Shown here piece after piece: positions 1 to 9,024 of a stretch of DNA of 64,000 nt. The stretch is taken from positions 124,001 through 188,000 of the forward strand of contig NZ_CP043430.1 of the NCBI RefSeq assembly GCF_008271365.1, in the 5' to 3' direction. How positions within the stretch are numbered: position 1 is the stretch's first letter; each line of letters starts with the position of its first letter. The notes beneath the pieces are model-generated. The model searched no databases and had not been told where the DNA came from. It saw nothing but the letters and a program-made list of their open reading frames with translations. Both the position numbers and the translations under genes were made by a program. The DNA is from Microbacterium sp. 1S1. GTDB lineage: Bacteria; Actinomycetota; Actinomycetes; Actinomycetales; Microbacteriaceae.

Positions 1-758
1 GCCGCATCCAGTTCACCCCCGACCTGCTCCCCGGTGACGTCACGGGCGTGTCGGTGTACAACCCGGTCGACCGCGAGTTCGAGTTCAAGCGCGGTGCCGT
101 GTTCGCACACATCGTCATCGCCGACGAGATCAACCGCTCCTCCCCCAAGACCCAGTCCGCACTGCTGGAGGCGATGGAGGAGGGGCAGGTCACGGTCGAC
201 GGCTCGACCCACCGGCTCCCCGACCCGTTCCTCGTCGTCGCCACGCAGAACCCGTTGGAGATGGAGGGCACCTACGCTCTCCCCGAGGCGCAGCGGGACC
301 GCTTCATGATGCGGATCTCCATGGGTTATCCCGACCCCGCCGCCGAGGCCCTCATGCTCCGGCAGCGCGACGTCGTGAACCCGTTGGCCACCGTGACCCC
401 GGTCGCGGACGCCACCGCGATCTCCCAGCTCATCGCGTGGGCGCGAGCCGTGCACGTGGCGCCCGCGCTGGAGGAGTACGCGGTCGCGCTCGCCCAGGCG
501 ACGCGGACCGACCCGAATCTGCACCTCGGTGCCAGCCCGCGGGCCACGTTGCAGCTCGTCCGCGCCGCGAAGGTGTGGGCCGCCCTGGACGGCCGCGACT
601 ACGTCATCCCCGACGACATCACCGACCTGCTCATCCCCGTGCTCGCCCATCGCCTGCTCCCGGCCCGCGGCGCACACCGTGCGGGCGCGCAGCCGGTCGA
701 GGCCGCGCTCACCCAGATCGCGGAGCGGGTCCGCGTCCCCGTCGCGACGCGCTCCTGA
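1..758 (+). CDS. MoxR-family AAA+ ATPase (5' end cut by window)
   Basis: C-terminal part of a MoxR-type AAA+ ATPase; the reading frame (codons beginning at base 3) is open to the left edge, so the start and Walker A are outside the window. Visible are a Walker B region (ADEINRSSPKTQSALLEAME), a sensor-1 stretch (VVATQNPLEMEGTYALPEAQ) with the following DRF of the family, and the helical lid domain. MoxR ATPases act as chaperones, often in insertion or activation of cofactors or complexes. It is followed after 9 bases by a DUF58 gene and then a transglutaminase gene, the usual MoxR/DUF58/TgpA operon. The exact client is not known from sequence. Confidence 0.93.
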   Translation, partial: RIQFTPDLLPGDVTGVSVYNPVDREFEFKRGAVFAHIVIADEINRSSPKTQSALLEAMEEGQVTVDGSTHRLPDPFLVVATQNPLEMEGTYALPEAQRDRFMMRISMGYPDPAAEALMLRQRDVVNPLATVTPVADATAISQLIAWARAVHVAPALEEYAVALAQATRTDPNLHLGASPRATLQLVRAAKVWAALDGRDYVIPDDITDLLIPVLAHRLLPARGAHRAGAQPVEAALTQIAERVRVPVATRS

Positions 759-767
759 GACCCCGCC

Positions 768-1958
768 ATGCGCCGACGTCGACTGCTCACACCGCGCGGC
801 ACCGGTGCGCTCCTCGCCGCGCTCGGCTGCCTGATCGCGGCCAACGTCCTCGGCGCGCGGATCCTCCTGTACCTCGGCATCCTGCTCGCCGCGCTCACCC
901 TGTTCGCCGCGCTCGCCGTCCGCCTCCCGCGACGCTCGGGCTCCGTCAGCCGGCAGATCTCGACCGACCTGCTCACGGTCTCGGAGACCTCGCGGGTGAC
1001 CGTCCGCTTCACGCTCCGCGCTCTCCGGGTGCCGCACGGTCTGTGGCACGATGTGCTCCCCTCCGCCGTCACCGGCGACTCCGGGGGCGAGTACCCCGCC
1101 GACACCCCGCAGCTCAGCTACCTCGTCACCGGCGTCCGTCGCGGCGTCTGGCCCCTGGGCCCGCTCGTGCTGAGGACCGTCGACCCGTTCGGGCTCGCGC
1201 AGCGCGAGCAGGCGTTCGGCGACACGCGCACCATCACCGTGGTGCCCGAGGTCTTCGCGCTCACTCCGCTCGCGGTGCGGATCGGCGCCGCGGGGGGCAC
1301 CGCGCACACCTCGTCCACGCGCCTGGGCCAGGGCAGCGACAACCTCTCCCCCCGCGGCTATGCGCCCGGCGATTCCATGCGGCGCATCCACTGGAGGGCC
1401 ACGGCGCACCGCGGGGAACTCATGGTCCGGCAGGAGGAGGAGGAGTCGAGCCCGGACGCGGTCGTCGTGCTCGACCGCGCCGGCGCCCGCTGGGCCGCCG
1501 CGTCGGACGCGCCGGACCCGGCGTTCGAGGCCGCCGTCTCGCTCTGCGCCTCCGCTGCCCTCCATCTCGCCGCCGAGGGGTACAGCGTCGACGTCCTGGA
1601 CAGCGCCGGAGTCCTCCTCGGCGCGCTCCGCGGACACGAGGACGACAGGGACGGCCTCCTCGTCGCCCTGGCGATGGTCTCGCCCCGCGGTGAGAGCCGC
1701 GACCTTGCCGCCCTTCTCGGCGGCACCCCGCCCGGGCCGCTCGTGTACGTGACGGGCCGGTTGGACGAGGAGGACGCCGCCCTGCTGCGCCCGGCAGGGG
1801 CGGCCGCGCCGTTGCTCTTCCCCACCGACCCCCTGCCAGGGGCGGAGGACGCCGCTCGTCAGCTCGGGTGGACCGTGGCGCGGCTCGCCGCAGACGTGCC
1901 CGAGGCATGGGACGACGCGCTGTCGGCGAGGGCGGGAGCCTCCGATGTTCCGCGCTGA
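768..1958 (+). CDS. DUF58 domain protein, membrane anchored
   Basis: 396-residue protein with two hydrophobic segments near residues 12-50 and a C-terminal DUF58 region. The family signature is clear at GDSMRRIHWRATAHRGELMV (about residues 203-222), followed by a vWA-like fold that begins with the DAVVVLDRAG strand. DUF58 proteins accompany MoxR ATPases and are thought to be their partner or scaffold; the biochemical role is not established. The ATG at 768 lies just after the MoxR stop, and the 3' end overlaps the next start by 14 bases, indicating translational coupling in one operon. Confidence 0.93.
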   Translation: MRRRRLLTPRGTGALLAALGCLIAANVLGARILLYLGILLAALTLFAALAVRLPRRSGSVSRQISTDLLTVSETSRVTVRFTLRALRVPHGLWHDVLPSAVTGDSGGEYPADTPQLSYLVTGVRRGVWPLGPLVLRTVDPFGLAQREQAFGDTRTITVVPEVFALTPLAVRIGAAGGTAHTSSTRLGQGSDNLSPRGYAPGDSMRRIHWRATAHRGELMVRQEEEESSPDAVVVLDRAGARWAAASDAPDPAFEAAVSLCASAALHLAAEGYSVDVLDSAGVLLGALRGHEDDRDGLLVALAMVSPRGESRDLAALLGGTPPGPLVYVTGRLDEEDAALLRPAGAAAPLLFPTDPLPGAEDAARQLGWTVARLAADVPEAWDDALSARAGASDVPR

Positions 1959-4209
1959 CCGCCCGCGGCCCGCCGCGGTGCCCCTCGACACCCGCCTGCA
2001 GTGGCACGGCGAACGCGAGGTGCCCGCCGGAGTCGTCGCACCCGGTGTCCTCGCCGGGGCGGCCGCCCTCACCGCGCTGTGGCCGTTCACCTCGGTCATC
2101 GCCCCCGGTGCCTGGTCTCTCGTCGTGACCCTCCTCGTCGTCGCGGTCGTCGCAACGGGCATGCTCATGCGGCACCTCCTGCGCCGGCGTCGGGTGGCGA
2201 TCGTGGGTCTCCTCGCCCTCCTCGCGCAGCTCCTCGTGGCCACCGCTCTGCTCACCCTGCTCCTTGCGGGCGACACGGCCGTCCTGGGCATCGTCCCGAC
2301 CCCCGCGACCCTCGCGCTCTTCCAGGCGCTCGCCGCAGCCGCCACGGAACAGATCGTGTTCGGATCGGCGCCTCTCGCCGCCTCCCCCGGTCTGTCCGCC
2401 GCCCTGGGTGCGGGCTTCACCGTCGTCGCGATCCTCCTCGACCATCTGATCGCCCACCGGGCCGCCGTCCTCGCAACCGTGCTGCTGGGAGTGATCGGCT
2501 CCCTGCCGATGATCGTCACGCTGGGCTCCCCGAACCTGGCGTGGTTCGTCGTCGCCGCGGTCGTCGCGCTGCTCCTGTTCCGCCACACGGCGCGCCGGCA
2601 TCCGGAGTCGCCCCGGCGCGCATCGGGAGCGGTCGCGGTCACCGTCGGTGCGGCGGCCATCGCCACGGCGCTCGTCGTCACCCCGCTTCTCCCGGTGGGC
2701 TCGACGATCGCCGGAACCGGGGTCGGCGTCACGGTGGACGCCTCCCTTCGCCTCGGCGACGACCTGCGGCAGCCGAGCCCCGTCGAGGTCCTGACCGTGG
2801 CGACGAAGGCGGAGGCGGCGCCGTATCTCCGGCTCACGACGCTCTCCCGTTTCGACGGCCGTGTGTGGCAGCCCGATCGCGGAGACCTGCAGTCCCAGGT
2901 CGACGGTTTCGGCGGGGCGGAGTGGGGCGAGGACATCGCCACGGCGGAGCAGACGACGTCCATCCGGGTGCTTCGCATGTCGAGTTCCTGGCTCCCCGTG
3001 CCCTACCCGGCCATCGATGTGCAGGGCCTCGGTGCGGCGTGGCGGGTGTCGCCTGAGAACCGCACCCTGTTCTCCCGGCGCGGCGACGCCGTGGGCAACG
3101 ACTACACCGTGACCTCGCTCCGCGTGACCCCGACCCTGGAGCAGATCCGCAGCGCGGACGCGGCTCGCCCCGTCGCGGACCCCGACGCGGAAGCCGTGGA
3201 GCTGCCCGGGATCATCGGTGAACTGGCCGCCGAGGTGACCGCGGACGAGGAGACCGACTACGACCGCCTCGTCGCGCTGCAGAACTGGTTCCGCACGCAG
3301 TTCGAGTACTCGCTGGAGACGCCCGTGGAGGAGGGCTTCGACGGCACAGGGGCGGATGCCGTCGCGCGTTTCCTCGAGGAGCGCTCCGGCTACTGCGTGC
3401 ATTTCGCGGGCGCGTTCGCCCTCATGGCCGAGAGTCTCGGGATGCAGGTCCGCGTGGTCGTCGGGTATCTCCCCGGTGCCCTCACGGACGAGAAGCGCGG
3501 CGACGAATCCATCTTCTCGGTGACGAGCGACCAGTTGCACTCGTGGCCGGAGGTCCTGTTCCCGGGCATCGGGTGGGTGCCGTTCGAGCCCACCGCCTCC
3601 CTCGGGGTGCCGACCTCCTTCCGCGCGGGCACGACGCAGGGCGGGACGACCGGCGGCCCCGCGGACCCGGCGCCGACGACGGCACCGCAGTCGGAGGAGA
3701 CCACCGCCCCGGAGGTCGACCGCGGCGATGCCGACCCCGGCTCCTCCGGGTCAGGAGAGCTGCGGCGCCTCGACCCGACGCCCGTCGTCCTCATCGCCGT
3801 CGGCGTCCTGGTCCTCCTGCTCGTCCCTGCCTCGATCCGGCTGATCGAGCGACGGCTGCGGCTCCGCCGCGCCGCGCACGGGGATGCCGCCGCGGCATGG
3901 GCCGAGCTCCGGGACACCCTCGTGGACCTTCGCGTGCCGGTGTCGGATGCCGAGAGCCCGCGGATGCGGTCCGCCGTGCTGGTGAGGGACGCCGGGGCCG
4001 ACGAGTCCGCGCTCCGAGACCTGACGGCGGCGGTGGAACGTGCGAACTACGCTCGTGCCGCCGACACCGCGGAGGACCTCGCCGCTCCGCTGAAGGTCGT
4101 CGTGGACAGCCTGCGACGGCACGTCGACCGCGGGACCAGGGCACGCGCGCTGCTGCTGCCGCGGTCGCTCTACGCTCCGCGCGGGGCCGACACCCGGCTC
4201 CTGGTGTGA
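1945..4209 (+). CDS. Transglutaminase-like membrane protein (TgpA/DUF3488 type)
   Basis: 754 residues. The N-terminal third carries about six to seven hydrophobic segments (residues about 25-260). A large extracytoplasmic part holds a transglutaminase-like core with Cys484 in RSGYCVHFAGAF and His532 in DQLHSWPEV, then an Asp/Glu-rich linker, one more membrane helix at about 610-630, and a cytoplasmic DUF4129-like tail. The thiol, His and downstream acidic residue fit a cysteine protease/transglutaminase fold. It is the third gene of the MoxR/DUF58/TgpA operon; such proteins are thought to act on cell-envelope proteins or peptides. The substrate is unknown. Confidence 0.92.
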   Translation: MFRADRPRPAAVPLDTRLQWHGEREVPAGVVAPGVLAGAAALTALWPFTSVIAPGAWSLVVTLLVVAVVATGMLMRHLLRRRRVAIVGLLALLAQLLVATALLTLLLAGDTAVLGIVPTPATLALFQALAAAATEQIVFGSAPLAASPGLSAALGAGFTVVAILLDHLIAHRAAVLATVLLGVIGSLPMIVTLGSPNLAWFVVAAVVALLLFRHTARRHPESPRRASGAVAVTVGAAAIATALVVTPLLPVGSTIAGTGVGVTVDASLRLGDDLRQPSPVEVLTVATKAEAAPYLRLTTLSRFDGRVWQPDRGDLQSQVDGFGGAEWGEDIATAEQTTSIRVLRMSSSWLPVPYPAIDVQGLGAAWRVSPENRTLFSRRGDAVGNDYTVTSLRVTPTLEQIRSADAARPVADPDAEAVELPGIIGELAAEVTADEETDYDRLVALQNWFRTQFEYSLETPVEEGFDGTGADAVARFLEERSGYCVHFAGAFALMAESLGMQVRVVVGYLPGALTDEKRGDESIFSVTSDQLHSWPEVLFPGIGWVPFEPTASLGVPTSFRAGTTQGGTTGGPADPAPTTAPQSEETTAPEVDRGDADPGSSGSGELRRLDPTPVVLIAVGVLVLLLVPASIRLIERRLRLRRAAHGDAAAAWAELRDTLVDLRVPVSDAESPRMRSAVLVRDAGADESALRDLTAAVERANYARAADTAEDLAAPLKVVVDSLRRHVDRGTRARALLLPRSLYAPRGADTRLLV

Positions 4210-4228
4210 GGCCGGATCGCCGCGGCGG

Positions 4229-5137
4229 TCAGGCCCGCGTCGCGACCCCCTCCGCGTGCACCGGGCACGCCACCGCGTCGCAGTCCGCGCAGACGACGAA
4301 CTGGGCGCGGCACGAGGGGTCCGGGCAGTTTGCGGTGCGCTTCGTGGCCGTGCCGCATCCGGCGCACGTGCCGATCACCCGGGCGTGGTCGGAGAAGTCG
4401 ACGGATCCGCGGCCGTCGAAGACATAGAGCGAGCCGTCCCAGAGGCCGTCGTCGCCGTAGGTCTCGCCGTAGCGGACGATGCCTCCTTCGAGCTGATAGA
4501 CCTCGCCGAAACCACGCGCGATCATGAGGCTCGACAGCACCTCGCAGCGGATGCCACCCGTGCAGTACGTCACGACGGGCTTGCCCTTCAGGTCGTCGTA
4601 GGCGCCGGAGTCGAGCAGCCCCACGAAGTCCCTGGTGGTCTCGGTGTCGGGCACGACCGCGCCGCGGAAGCGCCCGATCTCGGCCTCCAGCGCGTTCCGG
4701 CCGTCGAAGAACACGACCTCATCGCCGCGCTCGGCGACGAGCGCGTGCAGCTGTTCGGGAGTGAGACGCGTGCCGCCGCCGACGACGCCGTTCGCGTCGA
4801 CCTGGAGCTCGTCCGGTGCGCCGAACGACACGATCTCGTCCCGCACCTTCACGCTCAGCTTCGGAAAGTCGAGGCTGCGGCCCGCCTCGTCGAGCCCGGT
4901 TCCTTCGCTCCACTTGATGTCGGCGTCGCGGAACGGGGCATACGACCGAAACGACCGCACCCACTTCTTCAGGGCCGGAAGATCTCCGCCGAGCGTCCCG
5001 TTGATGCCGTGCGGCGAGAGGAGCACCCGGCCGCGCAGTCCCAGCGCCTCGCCGAGATCGCGCTGCCAGACGCGGATGGCCTCCGGGTCGGCGAGCGGCG
5101 TGAAGGCGTAGAAGAGGACGATCTTGGGGGTGGCCAC
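4229..5137 (-). CDS. trhO: tRNA uridine(34) hydroxylase / rhodanese-like protein
   Basis: 302 residues, the size of the TrhO (YceA) family that hydroxylates U34 of tRNAs in a prephenate-dependent route. The N-terminal domain (about 1-100, including [13 protein letters not shown]) is typical of the family. A rhodanese domain follows, with the active-site loop YCTGGIRCE; the catalytic Cys is residue 192 and the second family Cys is residue 198. The C-terminal tail has several CxxC pairs ([15 protein letters not shown]) that could bind a metal. It is convergent with the transglutaminase gene and stands alone. Confidence 0.93.
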   Translation of the reverse strand: MATPKIVLFYAFTPLADPEAIRVWQRDLGEALGLRGRVLLSPHGINGTLGGDLPALKKWVRSFRSYAPFRDADIKWSEGTGLDEAGRSLDFPKLSVKVRDEIVSFGAPDELQVDANGVVGGGTRLTPEQLHALVAERGDEVVFFDGRNALEAEIGRFRGAVVPDTETTRDFVGLLDSGAYDDLKGKPVVTYCTGGIRCEVLSSLMIARGFGEVYQLEGGIVRYGETYGDDGLWDGSLYVFDGRGSVDFSDHARVIGTCAGCGTATKRTANCPDPSCRAQFVVCADCDAVACPVHAEGVATRA

Positions 5138-5166
5138 CCAGGAATCCTACGTCGCGGCCCGTCGCT

Positions 5167-5898
5167 CTAGCTCACGTCCCGCTGCAGGAACACCGCCGCT
5201 CCCGCCCCCACCGCGAGCACGGTCCAGCCCGCCGCGATCGGCACCGCCGCCGGTGCGAACTCTCCGTCCGCGGGGATGCCCAGGGCGGCCACATCGAATC
5301 GGAAGGCGCCGAGCAGGGCAGGAAGAGGGAGGGAGACGGCACCCGCACTCCAGAACATCGCCACGAGGAGGCCCGCACCCATCGAGAGGGTGGCGGCGAA
5401 CAGCGCCGCGAGATGCGTCTGCACGACGATGCCGACCCCCAGACCCCACAGTGCCGCGGTCGCACCGAGGGCGACGGTCGATGCGACGGCGGACGCGTGC
5501 ACGGGAACGCCACCCATGGTCACCAGAAGCGCCGTGCGACCGCCTGCCACGGCGGCGACCGCGACGACCGCGCCGCCCAGCGCCGAAGCGAGCAGTCGGA
5601 CCATGAGCATCGCCCAACGGGACTCCAGCATCAGCCGCTGCGCGATGACGCCGTCCCGGCGGTCGATCGTGTAGCGGAAGGAGCCGTAGACGGCCGCCAG
5701 GATGCCGGCGTAGGTGGCGAGGACGGCGTCGAAAGGGGCGACGAGCTCCTCCCGGACCGCCGGCGGAGCGTCGGCGAGATCCGGCGGGATGCCGGTCGCC
5801 AGGGAGAGCGACAGCAGGAGGGCCGCCAGTGCGACCCCGAGGAGGACGACGTCCCCGGCCGCGCCCCGCGCCTGCGCCCGCAACGCCCGCCCGATCAC
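5167..5898 (-). CDS. ABC-2 type permease subunit of the daptide export/immunity system
   Basis: 243 residues with about six hydrophobic segments and no ATPase motifs. The GTG start at 5898 is chosen because it overlaps the stop of the upstream permease by 4 bases (GTGA), continuing the overlap pattern of the operon; open sequence further upstream in this frame is antisense-type noise. It is the last gene of the daptide operon. With the partner permease and the ATPase it probably forms an exporter for the mature peptides or for self-protection. Whether it exports, protects or both cannot be told from sequence. Confidence 0.85.
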   Translation of the reverse strand: MIGRALRAQARGAAGDVVLLGVALAALLLSLSLATGIPPDLADAPPAVREELVAPFDAVLATYAGILAAVYGSFRYTIDRRDGVIAQRLMLESRWAMLMVRLLASALGGAVVAVAAVAGGRTALLVTMGGVPVHASAVASTVALGATAALWGLGVGIVVQTHLAALFAATLSMGAGLLVAMFWSAGAVSLPLPALLGAFRFDVAALGIPADGEFAPAAVPIAAGWTVLAVGAGAAVFLQRDVS

Positions 5899-6623
5899 GC
5901 GACGCTCCGACGTCCCCGGACGGCGGCGAGCGCGACGAGGCCGATCGTCCACGTGATCCCGACGGCGGCGGCGGGCGTGAAAGCGAGCAGTCGGCCCTGG
6001 TATTCCGGCACGCTCAGCGCTGCGATGGCCATCCCCGGCGAGAACCGTGCGACCTCGGGCGCCGTCCGCAGCATCGCGAACTCCAGCGCCATCGGGAAGA
6101 CGAGGACGATGATCGCCGTCGCGTAGTAGTTCCGGGTGATCCAGCCGATCGCTCCGCCGCTGAGAGCACCGAGGACCACGCCGGCCAGAGCCCCGGCGAC
6201 GATGCGCCCTGCCTCTGCCGTGAACACGAGACCGAGCCCGTGCCGGGCCAGGAAGACGGAGATTCCGAGCGTCCACAGCAGGAAGACGACCACGGCCAGC
6301 GCGAGGGCGGTGAGGACACCGGCGACCATCTTGCCGCGAAAGGCGCGACGGAACCCGACCGCCGTGAGCGTCCGGTCCATGGAGCCGTAGTAGTACTCCC
6401 TGGTCACCGGGTAGGCGCCCACGAACGCCGCCGAGATGACCGACCACGCGAGCGGTTCCAGCAGCCGCGCTGTCGCCGCCCCCGCGTCGAGCCCGTCCAG
6501 CGCGAAGCGCGAGCCGTCGGAGAAGAGCACGAAGGCCGGCATGAGGACCGCGACGAGGTAGACGGCGAGGATCGACAGCCCGCTCACCGCGCGCAGCAGT
6601 TCGCCGCGGGTCACGGCGCTCAT
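5895..6623 (-). CDS. ABC-2 type permease subunit of the daptide export/immunity system
   Basis: 242 residues, six predicted membrane segments, starting MSAVTRGELLRAVSG. This topology is that of ABC-2 permeases associated with small bacteriocin exporters. The ATG at 6623 overlaps the stop of the ATPase gene by 4 bases, and its own stop overlaps the next permease start by 4 bases. The two permeases are similar in length but clearly different in sequence, suggesting a heterodimeric membrane part. Confidence 0.87.
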   Translation of the reverse strand: MSAVTRGELLRAVSGLSILAVYLVAVLMPAFVLFSDGSRFALDGLDAGAATARLLEPLAWSVISAAFVGAYPVTREYYYGSMDRTLTAVGFRRAFRGKMVAGVLTALALAVVVFLLWTLGISVFLARHGLGLVFTAEAGRIVAGALAGVVLGALSGGAIGWITRNYYATAIIVLVFPMALEFAMLRTAPEVARFSPGMAIAALSVPEYQGRLLAFTPAAAVGITWTIGLVALAAVRGRRSVA

Positions 6624-7342
6624 GCGGAAGCTCCTTCGACGAGCTCGAAGTACCGGCTCTCGAGCGAGTCGACGCCGCCGGTGACGAGATCGTCGAGCCG
6701 GCCGGCGAAGAGCGCGCGGCGCTTGATGACGACGACCTCGTCCACGACCTGCTCGAGCTCGGAGAGCTGATGACTGGAGATGAGCACCGTGCCGCCGCGT
6801 TCGGCGAATCCGCGAAGGAACCGGCGCAGCCAGCGGATGCCGTCGGGATCCAGGCCGTTGGCCGGCTCGTCGAGGATGAGCGTCCGCGGCGCACCGATCA
6901 ACGCCGCGGCCAGCCCCAGCCGCTGCGCCATACCCGTCGAGTAGGTCTTCACACGACGACGCGCATCGGCGGCGAGGTCCACCTCGTCCAGCACTTCGTC
7001 CACACGGCCGCGGGGCGCACCGCTCGCGAGACGGCAGATCTCCAGGTGCCGCCGCCCCGAGATGCCGGGCTCGAAGCCGAACCCGTCCATGTGCACCCCG
7101 ACACGCGCGGCCGGGTTGTCCAGCGCCCCGAACGGCGTCCCCTCGATGACGGCTTCTCCGCTGGTCGGCCGGACGAGGCCGACGATCGCGCGCAGCGTCG
7201 TCGACTTCCCCGCACCGTTCGGGCCGAGGAGCCCGACGATCGCCCCGCGGGGCACCGCGAACGACAGGTCCTCGACAGCGGTGCGGCGTCCGAACCTCTT
7301 CGTGAGGCCGCGCACCTCGATGGCGTGCTGATTCATGGTCAT
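6620..7342 (-). CDS. ABC transporter ATP-binding protein of the daptide operon
   Basis: 240 residues. Walker A is GPNGAGKST (about residues 39-47), the signature is YSTGMAQRLGLA and Walker B is LILDEPANGLDP, followed by the SSHQLSELEQV H-loop. It belongs to the group of ATPases paired with ABC-2 permeases in antibiotic or bacteriocin export and immunity. The usual Q-loop glutamine is not obvious; VHMDGF stands there, as in some members of this group. The start ATG at 7342 overlaps the end of mpaP by 4 bases, which places it in the daptide operon. An alternative Met lies two codons downstream. Confidence 0.92.
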   Translation of the reverse strand: MTMNQHAIEVRGLTKRFGRRTAVEDLSFAVPRGAIVGLLGPNGAGKSTTLRAIVGLVRPTSGEAVIEGTPFGALDNPAARVGVHMDGFGFEPGISGRRHLEICRLASGAPRGRVDEVLDEVDLAADARRRVKTYSTGMAQRLGLAAALIGAPRTLILDEPANGLDPDGIRWLRRFLRGFAERGGTVLISSHQLSELEQVVDEVVVIKRRALFAGRLDDLVTGGVDSLESRYFELVEGASA

Positions 7343-9024
7343 CCTCTCTCCTCCTCGCTCGTGAGAGCTGCCAGCGGCGACGAGACCGCCGCCCAGAGCG
7401 CCTGCCAGAGCGGCGCCGAGCCGAGCTCCACGCGCGCTTGCCCAGCTGCCGGAAGGGCGCTCCGCTCCCCGGCCACCGCCACCTCCGCGACGGCCGTCAC
7501 CGGGACCGTCGCCCCGGGCATCCTGACCGGGAAGAGCGCCTCGATCGGCGCCCTGCTCTCCGTCGCGGGGCGAGCTTTGACCGTTCCCTCGCCCCGGTAC
7601 TCGTTCGCGAGGATGCCCCGCGTCGAGAGGACGACGGGGGCACCGTCCGGGATGTCGATGCCGGGGTCCGGTCCGCCCTGCACGAGGACCACCCGGTCGT
7701 CCTCCACCGAGAACCCCAGCATCGCGGCCGTGGGGACCGGGATGACGATGCCGGCGGCCACGATCCCGGCCGCGAGCGCGGCGGTCACCCCGACGAGACG
7801 GAATCGGGAGACACCGGATCGTCGCACGCGGAGCAGAGCGCGCCCCAGGAGTGCCACGCCCACCACGGCCACGACGGCCTCCAGGGCGAACACGATGAGA
7901 CTCGCCGCCGGCCCGCCTCCGGCGAGCAGCTGCGCGGTCCGGACGACCGCGATCAGCACCATGACGACCGGGGCCACCAGGCAGCAGAGACCGAAGGGCA
8001 CGCTCCACCACCGCTCCAGCGCCCGGGGCAGCCGCGGCCCCCCGAAGAGAAGGCGGGCGACGAAGGCCGCACCGTCGCGGACCGTCCTCCCCCGGAGATT
8101 CGGTTCGTCCAGGGCGCTCATCAGCGCGAGGTATCCGTCGAAGCGCACGAAGGGGATGAGGTTCACGAGCACGACGACCGTGCACGAGGCCGCGAAGAGC
8201 AGCAGTGTCTCGCGGGCCGCCGACGACGGCAAGAAGAGAGCAACGAGCATCGCCGCCGCCGCCACCGTGGCGTGGACGGCGGGGCCCGCCAGCGCGATCG
8301 CCACACGATCCCGACGGTCGGCGAGCCGCCAGCCGTCCGTCACATCGACGAAGAAGGCGGGCGTGAGGTACAGGAGCATGAACCCCGCGCGCCGCGGCCG
8401 TCCCCCCAGCCGGGTGAGGGTGAGGCCGTGCGCGGCCTCGTGGACCAGGGTCGCGAGCCCGAGCGCCACGACCACGAGCGTGAACCCGGCGAGCGGGACG
8501 GGACGAGCGAGCACGGCGCCCAGCTCGCCGGCGTGCCGGACCGCGGCGACGATCCCGGCACCGAGCAGCGCGGCGGCGGCAACGAGCACCGCGCGACGCG
8601 GCACGGGGGCCACCAGGCGGTCGAGGCGGGCGAAGAGCGTCGCAGCGCGGAGCGTCGCGAACTGCACGGTGAACGGCGGCCGATAGGTGACCCGGCCGGG
8701 CAGCCGAGACGCGCCCCCGTCCAGGAGCCCGGTGTCGCGGAAGCGCTCCATCAGTCGCAGCACGCTCTCGTCGCTCTCCCCCGGCGCGAAACGGTCCCGC
8801 AGCGCAGAGACCGCTGTGCGTCCGTCCATCGCCGTCAGCAGATCGACCACAGCACGGGACAGCCGCGCGGACGGTACGCCCTGAACGCTGACGAGCCACC
8901 CGGAGCCCTCCGCCGTCGGCTCGAAGGCGACGCCGGAGGCGAGGGACGGACACGAGTCCGTCGTGAGGGAGTCCCGCCCTCGTCCGCGGCGTCGCCGCAT
9001 GGGTCGAAGCCCTGCCGTGGTCAT
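7339..9024 (-). CDS. mpaP: Daptide biosynthesis intramembrane metalloprotease MpaP
   Basis: 561-residue membrane protein proposed to remove the leader of the daptide precursors. The zinc motif is HEAAH (His195, Glu196, His199) within a membrane helix, and the third ligand is Asp296 in the FDGY motif, as in M50 site-2-type proteases. About ten hydrophobic segments surround these sites. Residues about 25-90 (ending in LMERFRDTGLLDGG) look like a PqqD/RRE-type winged-helix domain, and the last 130 residues form a soluble beta-rich tail. The ATG at 9024 overlaps the mpaM stop by 4 bases. The name rests on family and context; the cleavage site is not predictable with confidence. Confidence 0.9.
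   Translation of the reverse strand: MTTAGLRPMRRRRGRGRDSLTTDSCPSLASGVAFEPTAEGSGWLVSVQGVPSARLSRAVVDLLTAMDGRTAVSALRDRFAPGESDESVLRLMERFRDTGLLDGGASRLPGRVTYRPPFTVQFATLRAATLFARLDRLVAPVPRRAVLVAAAALLGAGIVAAVRHAGELGAVLARPVPLAGFTLVVVALGLATLVHEAAHGLTLTRLGGRPRRAGFMLLYLTPAFFVDVTDGWRLADRRDRVAIALAGPAVHATVAAAAMLVALFLPSSAARETLLLFAASCTVVVLVNLIPFVRFDGYLALMSALDEPNLRGRTVRDGAAFVARLLFGGPRLPRALERWWSVPFGLCCLVAPVVMVLIAVVRTAQLLAGGGPAASLIVFALEAVVAVVGVALLGRALLRVRRSGVSRFRLVGVTAALAAGIVAAGIVIPVPTAAMLGFSVEDDRVVLVQGGPDPGIDIPDGAPVVLSTRGILANEYRGEGTVKARPATESRAPIEALFPVRMPGATVPVTAVAEVAVAGERSALPAAGQARVELGSAPLWQALWAAVSSPLAALTSEEERG

Noticed and set aside
1420..3540. Long open frame of about 700 codons on the minus strand
   Set aside because: It lies antisense to the DUF58 and transglutaminase genes, its translation is Arg/Gly/Asp-rich without any domain, and such frames are common in GC-rich DNA.
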